A stretch of 64,000 nucleotides of DNA from Cycas panzhihuaensis. Taxonomy: Eukaryota; Cycadophyta. This document shows, piece by piece, positions 10,564 through 21,555 of this stretch. The stretch lies in the NCBI GenBank assembly GCA_023213395.1, contig CM041465.1:31999741-32063740 (forward strand), read 5' to 3'. The position numbers and the translations under genes were made by a program. The stretch's first letter is position 1, and the number at the start of each line of letters is the position of its first letter. Under the pieces are notes generated by a model, which saw only the letters and a list, made by a program, of their open reading frames with translations, had not been told where the DNA came from and did no database searches.

Positions 10564-10700
10564 CATTTGTTCAAACTTTTAAAAACCTTGGGATATATAT
10601 ATATTTGGAAATAATTTCTTTCATTTAAGTTCTTTCAAATTTTCTACATTCAAATATTTTGCTATTGCATTTATCACATTTTATACAACTTTAATTTAAA

Positions 10701-11801
10701 ATGACGTCTAGTTTTGGGAATATGATTATTCCTAAATTTGATGGAAATAATTTTCTTAACTGGAGTAGGAGGATGAGGCTTATCCTCATAGCAAATGAGA
10801 TGTAGGATATAGTAAAAACCGGTTACAATGACTTAGGATCAAATCCAACTGATACTGAAAAAGCTACATACAAAGAAAATGTCAAAAAAGATAATGAAGC
10901 CTTAGCCCTTATTTTTTGTGCTTTGGAAGATCATGTTTTCCCACGAGTTAGTGAATCCCTTAAGTCCAAAGACGCTTGGGATACTTTACAGCTTATATAC
11001 GAAGGGGCTGCGTCCTCTAAACTACAAAACTTAAGAAGTAAGTTCAAAAATTTACGTATGATGCCTCATGAATCAATAACTGAATTTATGACCAAGATTC
11101 AAGACATAGTTAACCAAATGAGGTCCCTTGGGGATACCTTAACCGAACAAAGAGTAGTTGAACGGATCCTTTGATGTGTAGGAGCCGTTAGACGCTTTGA
11201 AATGGTAGCTACTAGTATTAGTGTATCTAAAGACCTAAGTACCCTCAAAATAGAACAACTTACTGCTATGCTCATGTCTATAGAAGAGCAACAAGCTGCC
11301 AATGAAACTTTAGAACATGCCTTTGCTACAAAGGCCAACATTCAACCTAACTCTCAAGATGGTACCTCAAAACAAAATGAATCTCCTCTAAGGCGAAAAG
11401 ATGAAAACCCTAGAAATGAACCTAGACAAAATCCTCCACGATACCAAGCTCCTCATAATAGACAAGGACGACCCCCACAACATGAAAATTCTCCAAGACA
11501 TTCGAACACTCAAAGAAACCCTAACCAACGAAGACAAGTTGAAAATCATTCTTATTGTCCACATTGTCATGGGAACCCACAACCTTCTAGAACACCTCAA
11601 AACTATCGTGATCAACCAAGAAATAATCATACTTAATTCTATGAGGAAAGGGGGAGACCTTTCAACCTTGATCGCTCTCCATCAAGGAATCAAAATCTTA
11701 GTTATGGAAAATGAGATCAACTATATTGCACTTATTGTCGTAGAAATGGTCACACTGAAGATAAGTGTTTTTCAAAACATGGACCACCCTCTAGAGGACA
11801 T
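10701..11801 (+). pseudogene. C1 gag
   Basis: ATG at 10,701 opens the frame shared with pol. N-terminal gag has PKFDGNNFLNWSRRM; the UBN2-type core has AWDTLQLIYEGAASSKLQNL and a basic Pro/Arg/Gln linker. A complete CCHC knuckle, CTYCRRNGHTEDKC, lies at 11,727-11,768. Stops at 10,803 (TAG), 11,172 (TGA) and 11,634 (TAA) break it without changing frame, so they are point mutations. Gag would form the particle that packages the RNA. This copy cannot give a full-length product. Confidence 0.9.
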
Positions 11802-14800
11802 GTGTCAAATACATCAGAATCTAAAATCAACAATAGGTTATTTCTATCTAGTTTTTCAAACCAGGAAGAAGAGGATGATAGTTGGTACATTGATTCCAGT
11901 TGTTCCACCCACATGACCCATAAAGAACGATTATTTCAAACTTTGGATACAAATAAGAAAAGGTCTATTATGTTTGGAGACAACACTTCTCACCAATCGA
12001 TTGGAAAAGGTAACATTGCCTTATTGACTGATAGTGGTGAATATAAATATTTAAATGATGTTCTATACGTCCCTGCTTTAAAGAAAAACTTACTATCGGT
12101 AGGACAGATAATGGGACAAGACTATAAAATAATTTTTGACAACGGCGAATGTGTCATTAAAGACAAACGACAAAATGAAGCTATTGTTGCTAGGGGTATC
12201 ATGACTAAAGATCGTTTATTTAAACTTACTATCACCCCCTCAGATACATATGCCCTTAGAACCACAAATACTATGGATAGTGACCTATGGCATCGACGTT
12301 TCGGTCACCTTAATTATACAAGTTTAGCACTTATGAAAGGATTAGATATGGTTAATGGCTTGCCCCCTATTGATGTTAATAAAGAGTTGTGTGAGGGATG
12401 CCTTCTTGGAAAACACCATAGAGAAAGTTTTTTGGACTTTAGCCATCGGGCATCTGCCCCTCTTCAACTCGTATACATGGATATTTGTGGTCCAATGGCC
12501 ACTCCCTCCTTGGCAGGTGCCAAATATTTCCTTACATTTATTGATGACTTTACAAGAAAGACTTGGGTGTTCTTTCTCAAATACAAATCTGATGCTTTCG
12601 ACCACTTTGTTGACTTCAAAACCTTCGTTGAGCGACAAAGTGGATATCATATCCTCTCCTTAAGATCAGATAATGGGGGAGAATTTACCTCTAATATCTT
12701 CAAGGATTATTGTATCCAACATGGGATTAGGCGACAACATACCAACCCCTACACCCCACAACAAAATGGTGTAAATGAAAGGAAAACAGAACTATCGTAG
12801 AAATGGCACGTTGTATGCTTAAAGATAAAAACTTAGGCCATGAATTTTGGGTGGGCGGTCCATACCGCAGTCTACTTACTTAATCGATGTTCCACAAAAG
12901 CCGTTAGGGGGAAGACACCAGAAGAAGCATGGACAGGTTATAAACCTAGTATTCGTCACACCTTAAGGTATTTGGTACATTTAGCCTATGCCCACATCCC
13001 TGACCAAAGAAGAACCAAATTAGATGATCATAGTGTAAAATGTATCTTTATTGGATATAGTGAATCATCAAAATCTTACAAAGTTTATGATCCCAAATCT
13101 CGAAAAGTTATACTGAGTAGGGATGTCAAATTTCAAGAAGATACCTACTATCAAAATAATCACGAACAACAGAAGGACATTACCATTAAGGTTAATGCAT
13201 CAAATACATCCAAATATGTGCCACCTATGTGGAGAAACTCTCCGGAAACTACTAGGGAAACCACATCACTTCAACCACCATCACAACCCCTACCCAAATG
13301 GGTTCAACGCAATTATGACTTAGGAAATATATTAGATAACAATTGAAGATCTACACGTTCACACAAAGTTAACTTTGCTCTAATGAGTAAGTTACTTGAA
13401 AGTCATGAGCCTCAAACCTTTGGTGAGGCTAATCAACATGAGTGCTGGCAAAAAGCCATGCAAGAGGAATATAAATCTATCGTTAAAAATGACACTTGGG
13501 AACTTGTAGACTTACCACCAAGGAAGAAAGCCATTGGAACCAAATGGGTTTATAAGACTAAGTTCCATTCTGATGGATCAATTGATAAATATAAAGCTCG
13601 TTTAGTTGCAAAAGGATATGCCCAAAGAGAAGGCATAGACTATACTGAAACATTTGCCCCAATTTCTAGAATGGAATCAGTTCGCATGATAATAAGTTTA
13701 GCCGCTCAAATGGGTTGGCCTGTTTATCAAATGGACGTAAAAAGTGCTTTTTTAAATGGTTATATCCAAGAAGATATCTATGTCTCTCAACCCCGTTTTG
13801 AAGTCGGGAAGAAAACAAAGTGTACAAGTTAAAGAAAGCGTTATATGGTCTAAAACAAGCACCTAGGGCTTGGTATTCCCGTATAGACACATATCTTAAA
13901 GATCAAGGGTTTGAAAGATCTCAAGCAGATCCAAACCTATATACCAAAATTAAAGGAAATTCAATATTGATCGTAGGACTTTACGTAGACGACTTAATTT
14001 ATACTGGAAATGACTCCCAACTTTTAAGTCAATTTAAAGAAGCTATGTGTAAGGAATTGAAATGAGACCTAGGTCTTATGCACTACTTCCTAGGATTGGA
14101 AGTGTGGCAAGATAAACAAGGAATATTTATCTCTCAATGTAAATATATATTAGACCTTCTACAAAGATTTAATATGACAAATCAAACCATTATCAATACC
14201 GTGTAAATTGGAATTAAACTGTCTAAGACAGATGACTCAACTTCAGTTGATCCCACTCACTATAGACAATTGATTGATAGCCTACTTTATTTAACCTCTA
14301 CTCGACCTGATATAACATATTCCGTAAGTGTTGTATCTAGATTTATGCAGGATCCAAAGACATCTCACTGGCAAGCTGCTAAAAGAATCCTCAGATATCT
14401 TAAAGGGACTTCAGACTTTAGACTATACTACAAACCTACATCCGAGTTTCAGTTAATTGGTTATACATATTCAGATTGGGCTGGTGATATCGATGATAGA
14501 AGATCTACCTCAGGTTATGCATTTAGTATGGGATCAGCAGCGGTAGCTTGGAGTACAAAGAAACAAAATACCGTTTCCTTATCCACACCAAGGTAATATA
14601 AAGCGCAGATCTAGGAGCCTGTGAATCAATCTGGTTAAGAAGATTCTTACAGGATTTTCAAATTAAACAGCAAGGTCCCACTAAAATTTGGTGTGATAAT
14701 CAGAGTGCTATTCAAATGACAAAAAATCCAGTATTCCACGGCAGAACAAAGCATATTGAAACTCAATACCACTTCATTCGGGAACTTATACAAGGTAAGA

Positions 14801-14925
14801 GATAGAGTTGACTTATTGTAGCAATCAAGATCAAACAACGGATATTTTTACAAAGGCCTTGGGAAAAATCAAGTTTGAAAAGTTCAGAGATGATTTAGGA
14901 GTCATACACATTGGGCTTATGGGGA
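11802..14925 (+). pseudogene. C1 pol: protease, integrase, RT, RNase H
   Basis: Same frame as gag at first. Protease site WYIDSSCSTHMTHK (usual DSG is DSS). GAG-pre-integrase WHRRFGHLN with CEGC. Integrase D-D-E residues all present: YMDICGP, RSDNGGEF, NGVNERK. Two nearby shifts (about 12,785 and 12,850) cancel out. A stop at 13,344 falls between integrase and RT. RT has KWVYKTKFHSDG and, after a shift near 13,810, the catalytic LYVDDLIYTGND. Stops follow at 14,063 and about 14,203. RNase H has YSDWAGDIDDRRSTSGY, with shifts near 14,600 and 14,805, and ends DIFTKALGK. Domain order is typical Copia. Confidence 0.92.
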
Positions 14926-14928
14926 GAA
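14919..14928 (+). other. C1 polypurine tract
   Basis: ATGGGGAGAA directly before the 3' LTR TGTTGGG; it would prime plus-strand DNA synthesis. Confidence 0.85.
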
Positions 14929-15262
14929 TGTTGGGAATAATCCCAATGTTCATGCACTAGAGCGCTTAGGGCCCCTCAAAGCCACCTTTGAGGGCCCCTA
15001 GGGCACCTTGAGCCGTTCAATAGCCGGACCGACCACCACTCATGTGAGGTACGTATCACCGCTATTTATTTTTTATATTTTTCAAACTAACCTTAATTGT
15101 TGTGCAGCTAGGGTGATGGCACCCGACGCCTCCCCGAATTCTCTATTTAAGGGTTGGGAATACCTCCCTGGTGTTTATTAACACCGCCACTCTATTGGAA
15201 ATTGCCGTTGTACTCAAGATGAGAACGTCGTGATGTCCTGCTCTGCTCCTCCGGCTCCATCA
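14929..15262 (+). repeat. C1 3' LTR
   Basis: 334 bp, same ends as the 5' LTR (TGTTGGG...CCATCA). Compared with it: about five substitutions (four of them transitions), a four-base loss next to a two-base gain near 15,023, and one T fewer in a T run. Followed by the TGAAA duplication. Confidence 0.95.
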
Positions 15263-17959
15263 TGAAATTAATCTAAAGGTCATATTAAGGTGGCCTAGAT
15301 ACAATGAGTGAAACAATAACTAAAGGAAAAGGGGAATCTTGAAAGGGGAATGCCCTTAAGGCACTACACCAAAGGTGGTCTTAGGAGTGTGAGTCGATGG
15401 AAGAAGTGTTTTAAAGCTTTCGCGTGTAGGTTGTCATACAAAGTGTATAATGATGAAGTTATGTATGCGACAATGTGTTCTTGTAAGAAAGTTCTTTTAA
15501 ACAAAGGGAAATAATAGCATAAACAAAACCACTTACTCACTTACGCATGCATATCCTCACTCTCATTAACTTTCAAATGTGAAAAGAAAAGAGGCAAATT
15601 AACAAGGTAGTTATGTGTGATGTAGGATGTATGCAAAGAATGCAAGTTCAACAACTCGTATAATAAGTAGGCATGTAATAAATATGGCCCTTATCTTATG
15701 CACTTTGTCAAACAAGAAAGCAAGCTAACCAAGTGCAAATGATATATACAAATTCCCTTTGTTTTCCTTCCCTTTAAGTGATATATGAAGGCAAACGAAG
15801 GAAAGCGGAGGAAAGAGGACTAAAGGAAGCAGGGAGCATACCTAGAGGCTAAGCGGTATAAGGAGTGCTACCCCTTATCATATCTGCTTTCCTCGTGCTA
15901 CTCCCAACCGTAGACGACATGATAGAGTGGTGCTAGTGAAGGTGGGTAGGGGCTTCCTTACCTTCCCCAAATCAAAAGGAGAAAAACATAAAAGAAAAGG
16001 AAAGAGTCATAACAAAAAGGACTCAAAAGAACTGGTGAATGGAAAGGTAGGAACGCACTTGGATCATAATGCTTTTTCCTTCTCCACATATAGCAAGGAG
16101 GGAACCTACAACCAAACAACATTTGCCCTTTTCCATGGGGTAACAAGAACATAAGAGATATATGCATAATATATAGAATAATATAATGCGATCTATCTAA
16201 GTCAAAAGAAATATTTGCAACACAAGATCAACTCTAAACTCCTTTTTATGCTAATTTATAAATAATATGGAAAACGAGATAGGAGGAGAAAGTGGATGGT
16301 TAGCCTCAGAATGACTAACCCTCCAAATCTATAGTACTCCACACTATCCAAGTACCAAGGTGATGAAGAGAAAGACCTTGGGAAGCAAGCAACAAGTTAT
16401 GGGCAGAGTTATGTTTGTCATAAATGTTGCAAAAGTCACAAAGAACAACTTTTGCAACCTCAACTAAGCCTAACACTAAGAAGCAAGTGGGGTGTAATAT
16501 GGGGCTAAAATCCTACTTGTGTAGGGTCTGCAAAGCTGAGAGTAAGTGCAACAATGGGCTGCATATGTTGCTTCCAGTAGTGACCTCCTTTCCAATAGCT
16601 CTTTGGAAATCTAAGGGAAGCATAGAGAAGGAAGAGGTAGGGAGAGAAGCGGGTTACCCTTGAGGAGGAGGCTTGTTGGGTATAGAACCCTGCCTTTTCT
16701 CCTCTCACTCTCTATGGAAGCCTCTTCCTTGTAGCCTCCTTGGAGAAAATAGGGAAGAGCTAGAAGGAAACATGAATCAAGTAAGGAAGGGAGGATTTGC
16801 CTATGATTACAGTAGGAAAATCATAGAGAAAATTATTGAAAATGTGTGACAAATAACTTTTGCAATGTTTTGAAGAAAGGAGAAGCAAAATAAAGCTTAG
16901 AAGTACCTACTAGGGTGGATCAGGGGTAGATCTACATGAAGAATAAGAGAAAGAGGCCAACCTAATGGGGTTTGCAAGTGAAATCTCAAAGGAGCAGCAA
17001 ACTAGGAGAACTTTGGAGTGAGGTGAAAGATTTGCACTTACTGAAGTACTTGGGGCATGTTCTTCCCTTTGCTGGCCATGGGACAACCCTACTACTATGA
17101 ATCTGGAGCTGCAGGGGGCTACTGGTTGGCTGAAAAGTTGATATGGCACACTTGCCTTATTATAGGGTGTTTTTAAAGTGAGTGTTGTGAAAAACTTAAG
17201 TGAGAGAGCCAAGAAGAGGTGAAATGAGGTTACTTTTAGGTTTTTAAACCCAACCCTAGCTTAATTGAATAATTAGGGTTTAGCTTGGGTTGGGAATACA
17301 TCTCTGGCATGTGGTAATTTTGTAATAAATGCAGAATTATCCACAGTAGATTTTAAAAAATAAAATATGACAATCACCCTGCGGTAAACTTTGCAGTACT
17401 GTAAAGTTTATAGTGGTACTATAATCTTTATTGCGGTGTAATAGAAACATAAGCAAAAGGAAGCTTGGGAGCTCAAAAAAGGGCGGTACTTTAGGCCTAA
17501 GGGGCATGACACTCTGTCCAGGTAGTAGGAGAGAATCATGAGACCTAAGAAACCTATGATAGGTAAAATATCAAAGGCAAGAAGCTTCCAAAAAGTTAAT
17601 AAGTAAGCAAAAAGATGCCAACTATGCCTAGGTGAGGTGTTAGGGGTTGAGGTATGTCAATGGGCGATGTGATCAGGCTACAAGAGCCAATTGGTACTTG
17701 GGGACAATGCAAAGATATGGAGGAGGGTTGTGGAGCACCATGGGCTGCATATCCCTAGATCGTCATAGGCTAAAGTGGTGTAATGCAACATGATCAAGCA
17801 GCGGATGCATAATGATCACTCAATTAACCAAACAATCATGTAATATAAATGAAATGCTTTAATATGCCTCTAGTAGAACTGATGAAAGTGAGGGATAAAA
17901 GTGTGCCTATACTTACCTTAGTCAACCCATCCACACCCATTCCTGATAGTTGGGAAACA
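15263..17959 (-). repeat. G1 3' LTR, proximal part
   Basis: Continues the 3' LTR after the C1 insertion and matches 30,174-32,871 throughout. On the element strand it starts TGTTTCCCAACTA at 17,959. Together with 6,390-6,790 it makes about 3,093 bp after removing the duplicated TGAAA. No LTR-encoded protein is supported. Confidence 0.9.
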
Positions 17960-17972
17960 CTACCTCCTTGGC
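17960..17972 (-). other. G1 polypurine tract
   Basis: On the minus strand CCAAGGAGGTAG lies immediately upstream of the 3' LTR start TGTTTCCC. Purine-rich and in the exact place expected for the plus-strand primer. Confidence 0.65.
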
Positions 17973-18398
17973 AGTAGAGCCTCACTGCTTGGAAGCATAA
18001 CATGATGGAAAATGCTAGCAATAAAATATTAGTAATACATATATAAAGCACCAATGATAAGATCTAAGGGTGATGGTGAGTGCCATGGTGGAACACGTGG
18101 TTGCGGCGATGAGGAAGAGATGACATAGGGGCTTCCTATGCATCACCCTAGGGTCGACAAGTAGAGAAATGGATGAGAAAGAATGCCCCCCCCCATCGCA
18201 TGAATGAAATACAACTAACAGTTGTAATCATGAATTTAGTCAAACAAATGCTGTAAAAGAGGTGTTACAGACATAGAAGGACTAGAGTGATGAGGGTTCC
18301 ATACCAAGAGCAGCATAGATGGTAGGGTGAAGAAAGCAAACCTGGTGGTCACCATAGTTTAACCTCATTAGTGGCCAGCTTTCAGAGGGGCAAATAGA

Positions 18399-18869
18399 TC
18401 ATAAGATGGGAGAATGAGATGACCTAGAACCTGGGTGCCAGGATGACCAGACAGGTCCCTCAAGGAGGGGGAGGCAATACTCGAGGATGAGGCAGACGAG
18501 GCTGTTTGTCTTAGTGTTACAGTTTTGAGGTATATGCCAGATGTCAACAGAAGAGAAATGTGACAAAAGAGACCTAGCAGTCGAGGCGAGAGCCCTCAGG
18601 TGTGGGTAATGCACCTAATAGACTTGGGTGAGGTGAGACACCACAACTTAAGAGTCGTAAAGGATGATGATGGGTTCGAGGTAAAAGTAAAGTGCATCAG
18701 TGAGGGCTTCAATAATGGATGTGTACTCAACTTCATTATTGGTGGCTTTAGGAAGGAAGACCCCATAACGCATATAGTTGTATCTGGAGGGGTCATAGAG
18801 GATCCATGTGGTGACAGAAGGACTTGGGTTACCGCGACCTCCACCATTCATGAAGATGTGCAAAGCCAT
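18399..18869 (-). pseudogene. G1 second RNase H domain
   Basis: Translation shows an RNase H fold: MNGGGRGNPSPSVTTW, ATNNEVEYTSIIEALTDAL, IILYDS, then after two in-frame stops HYPHLRALASTARSLLSHF and VDIWHIPQNCNTKTNSL. The catalytic pattern D-E-D-D is readable, but the first Asp (usually F-x-D-G) and the last (A-D-x-L-A-N) are Asn here. It is separate from the gypsy RNase H at 24,200-24,746. A second RNase H is known from plant Tat elements. Here it lies about 4 kb past integrase, beyond the antisense gene. The two stops and the Asn changes make it dead. Confidence 0.8.
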
Positions 18870-20169
18870 AGCAGAAGGGATATAGATCTCAATAGGGTGA
18901 ACAAATAAGAAGGTGACAACAAGGTTGATGAATGAGAAAAAGACTCAATGGGGTGAAACAGCCGCAAAGCACTTGATTGGCTATGAATAAAGGTCGTAAG
19001 GGGTAGGAGGACCCAAGGGATAGGCTACCCAAGGACGAAGAGACTGACTCAGTGGATGGGAAGGAGATGATGGCAAAGAGGCCTATTTGGGGTCCTAAAG
19101 GCCGTTAAAGGGAGTAGAGTGTAGCCCCGGATGGGGGAGGTGCTTTCTTTAGGAGCCCCAAAAACTTGAACGGGCAGTGAAGTTGGGTTCAGGATGACAA
19201 AATGAGCCAAATGAGTATAAACATAGGTATGTTTTAGGATGGTGCAAAAATTAAGATAACAGGGGTTTGCGGAAGACCGAAGGGGTCATCATAAATGCAC
19301 TTAAGAGGTAAAAAAGGAGGCCACAGAGGCGAAACGAGGGGCGGGCCCAGAAGGCAAAGGTAATATAGGAAAAGAGACAATCCCAAGGGCTATCACGGTA
19401 AGAAAAAAGGAGGAGATGTCCATCGGGGCCCCTACTTATATAAGGAAAACTAGGTGAAAATGAGATTCATTTTCACGGGCTTGCAATCGATCTGGAGCCC
19501 TTTCCCTTATGCAGTAGAGTGCCGCCTGACTTTGAAGGCACATAGAGAGAGATTAGGTCATTAGATCAAGGTGAGGAGATAGCCGTTAGGACCAGGGTGA
19601 CAAGATGTCCGTAATGAGACCAGATCTAGTGAGTGGATTGCCCTCTAGGTATTATGTTTCGTCACTTGAGTTTGATGTATTTTAATGCTTTTCTATAGTA
19701 GTTTTGGGCCCTTTAAGGATGAATTGGGACCCTCTAGAGCCTGATTTGGGCCCAAAGAGGGGTAGGACCTGGGCATTAGGTAGGCTTGGTCTTAGTGGGC
19801 CTAAGTGTGGCTCACTTGGATAAAAGTTTTGGGGTTTTTTAGATGTTAACCCCCCCTTTTATGGGGGGTATGGGTGGCCTCACAGTAAAATTCGCAGTGC
19901 CGTGGAGTTCCCACGGGGATGCCTAGAGCACGCTGAAGTGTGAGTAGGGCCCTGGTCAAACTTTGTAGTACCACAGAGTTTGATGCAGGGCAGGCAGACC
20001 TTATGGATAAATGAAGGAGAGAGGCCTAAAAAGGTACCAAATTCAGCCTGAGAGGGGGGGAAGAGGCAACCTAAGGGTAAGTAGGCAGATGTAGAGGTGT
20101 TTTGACTAATTATTAGATGTTTTGTAAGTTGTTATCGTAATAGACAACTACGAAAACATAGGGATCGCC
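18870..20169. other. G1 3' region between RNase H and PMD gene
   Basis: About 1.3 kb with no convincing protein on either strand. It holds a symmetric TATA motif at 19,437-19,444. It could serve as promoter and 5' untranslated region of the antisense gene; the low-complexity G-rich parts were not explained. Confidence 0.4.
19437..19444 (+). promoter_or_regulatory. Candidate TATA box of antisense gene
   Basis: TATATAAG within the palindrome CTTATATAAG, preceded by a GC-rich stretch and followed by transcribed-looking leader. It lies 730 bp before the ATG at 20,170, so it needs a long 5' UTR or an intron. Being palindromic, it could act in either direction. Inference only. Confidence 0.3.
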
Positions 20170-21360
20170 ATGATGAGCTTTATTGAGATGATGACTTGGA
20201 GTGATGGACAGATCTTGGGGAGCTGCTGCGGCTTATTTAAAGCCATCAAGATGCCACAATATGCTTCAAACTAGTGCCTCCTAGTTGATATCATTACACA
20301 TTAGGATTGTAAGCAGCATGTATTCCACCTCCCCCAAGTTGGGGATGTCACTATCACACTAGGGGATATTCGGAGGATCCTGGGCATACTAGCGGGAGGA
20401 GCACTAGCGTCGCTAGGGGCATTGCCTAGTAATGACGCTACACACAGGGAGGTAGCCACATTTTTCACTGGCCAAGATAGGTGGAAGAGGTGTGGGATAC
20501 CAGTGCAGACCATGATTATGTCACAGATTCCTTAGGTAAGGAAGTTGATTACATTAGGCATTTTGTTCCAGATATCCTAAAAACAGAACTATAGAGATAT
20601 ACCCATTGGATAAATAGAGATAGTCAGGAGGTGTGAGGCTAGAGAGAGATTGGATTGGGCCACTCTAATAGCGGTGAATATGGTCGCCCAGCTAGATGCT
20701 ATCAAGGTGATAGAGAGAGGAGGATTCTCATATTATACGTTACTACAGTGCTGGTTCTTCGATCATTTTGGAGAGGTTGTACCATCAGGAGGACCACACC
20801 CTATCTTGACGTGTAATCCTATGATACACAGATGGAAGACTCGGTTCAAGGGGATTGAGGACTAGGCACATGTCTGGTGCTCGGTGGAGGCGACATCACT
20901 AGACCTCCTCACCATGGCAGACTATACAATAGATCCATATAGATGGGTAAGGTGGGATAGTGATGATGAGGCAGGAGGAGCACGAGGTGGCCCTAGCGAT
21001 GGAGATGATGATGATGGTGGTGATGGAGGCGATGGGGTAGGCCCATTAAGAGAAAATAGTGATGAGGCAAGTCCATCAAGGACCGCAGGAGGTGAGGCAG
21101 GGCCCTTAGGAGCCGTAGGAAGAGAGGTGGGTCCCTTAGGATCTATAGGGAGAGGCATGCCACCCCACACACTAGTCCAGAGACTAAGGGTGATAGGGAG
21201 AGATAGGGCAATGGTGGTGGCGATAGCAGAGGAGGGGGGAGGTGCCCCAATAGACTAAGAGGTTGACGAGATGGTCTCGAGGAGGAGGAAGTACCAGTAG
21301 TTGAGGGAGGCCTCAAGGAGGTGACAGTCACTAGAGCGAAGGAGCTAGTTATCCCAGGAG
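20170..21360 (+). pseudogene. Antisense PMD gene in G1, first exon
   Basis: Runs opposite to G1. From the ATG at 20,170 one frame continues without shifts. It contains HVFHLPQVGDVTITLGDIRR, the hallmark FHLP..G..T.TL.D opening of the plant mobile domain, then DRWKRCGIPVQT, DWATLIAVNMVAQLD and GGFSYYTLLQCWFFDHF. An acidic Asp/Gly linker (about 20,975-21,065) and a basic segment RRRKYQ follow. Every stop inside (for example 20,533 region TAG, 20,863 TAG, 21,256 TAA) is explained by a CAG, CAA, CGA or TGG codon changed by a transition. PMD proteins of plants act in the nucleus in silencing and genome stability, and PMDs also occur in transposons. It is dead as it stands. Confidence 0.75.
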
Positions 21361-21555
21361 GTGAGATACTACCCTTTCCTCCCATCCTTTGATTATTAGG
21401 CATTTATATAGTTTACTTTTGATTTGGTTTTGAGGGTTTGATATGCATATAGGTATGCAGACTAATATATGACATGTTTGATTTGGTAGGAGTAGTGGGG
21501 ATAGCGAGGTTAATAAAGGCGATAGTCTGGGAGGCATTCCCCCAGGTCTACGCAG
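21361..21555 (+). other. Possible intron of antisense PMD gene
   Basis: GTGAGA after CCCAGGAG gives a good donor at 21,361. Acceptors ending AG occur at 21,489 and 21,555. The second lies after a pyrimidine run and rejoins the same reading frame. The stretch between is poorly coding (stops not explained by transitions) and T-rich at 21,410-21,480. Proposed from sequence only. Confidence 0.4.

Larger units (their letters stand above)
7141..10700 (+). other. C1 unusually long non-coding leader
   Basis: About 3.6 kb separate the primer site from the gag ATG. It has three zones: a mixed GC-richer part (7,140-8,500), a strongly T-rich part (8,580-10,130), and a GC-richer module (10,131-10,563). 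The open stretches in it are short and resemble no protein. Plant Copia leaders known to me are usually a few hundred bases. C5 has a homologous long leader, so it is a family trait rather than a chance insertion. It could hold packaging or translation signals, or an intron; no function can be assigned. Confidence 0.8.
6791..15262 (+). mobile_element. C1: Ty1/Copia element nested in G1 LTR
   Basis: Structurally complete: 5' LTR 6,791-7,126 (336 bp), primer site, 3.6-kb leader, gag-pol, polypurine tract, 3' LTR 14,929-15,262 (334 bp). The LTRs differ by about five substitutions and three small indels. The 5-bp duplication TGAAA flanks it perfectly (6,786-6,790 and 15,263-15,267). The other G1 LTR at about 30,170 continues without it, an internal empty site. 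Gag-pol has stops and shifts, so it is not autonomous now. It is the youngest element in the window. Confidence 0.97.

Noticed and set aside
20922-21170. Minus-strand Pro/Ser-rich open frame
   Set aside because: Shadow of the Asp/Gly linker of the antisense PMD gene; no domain, and composition explained by the opposite strand.
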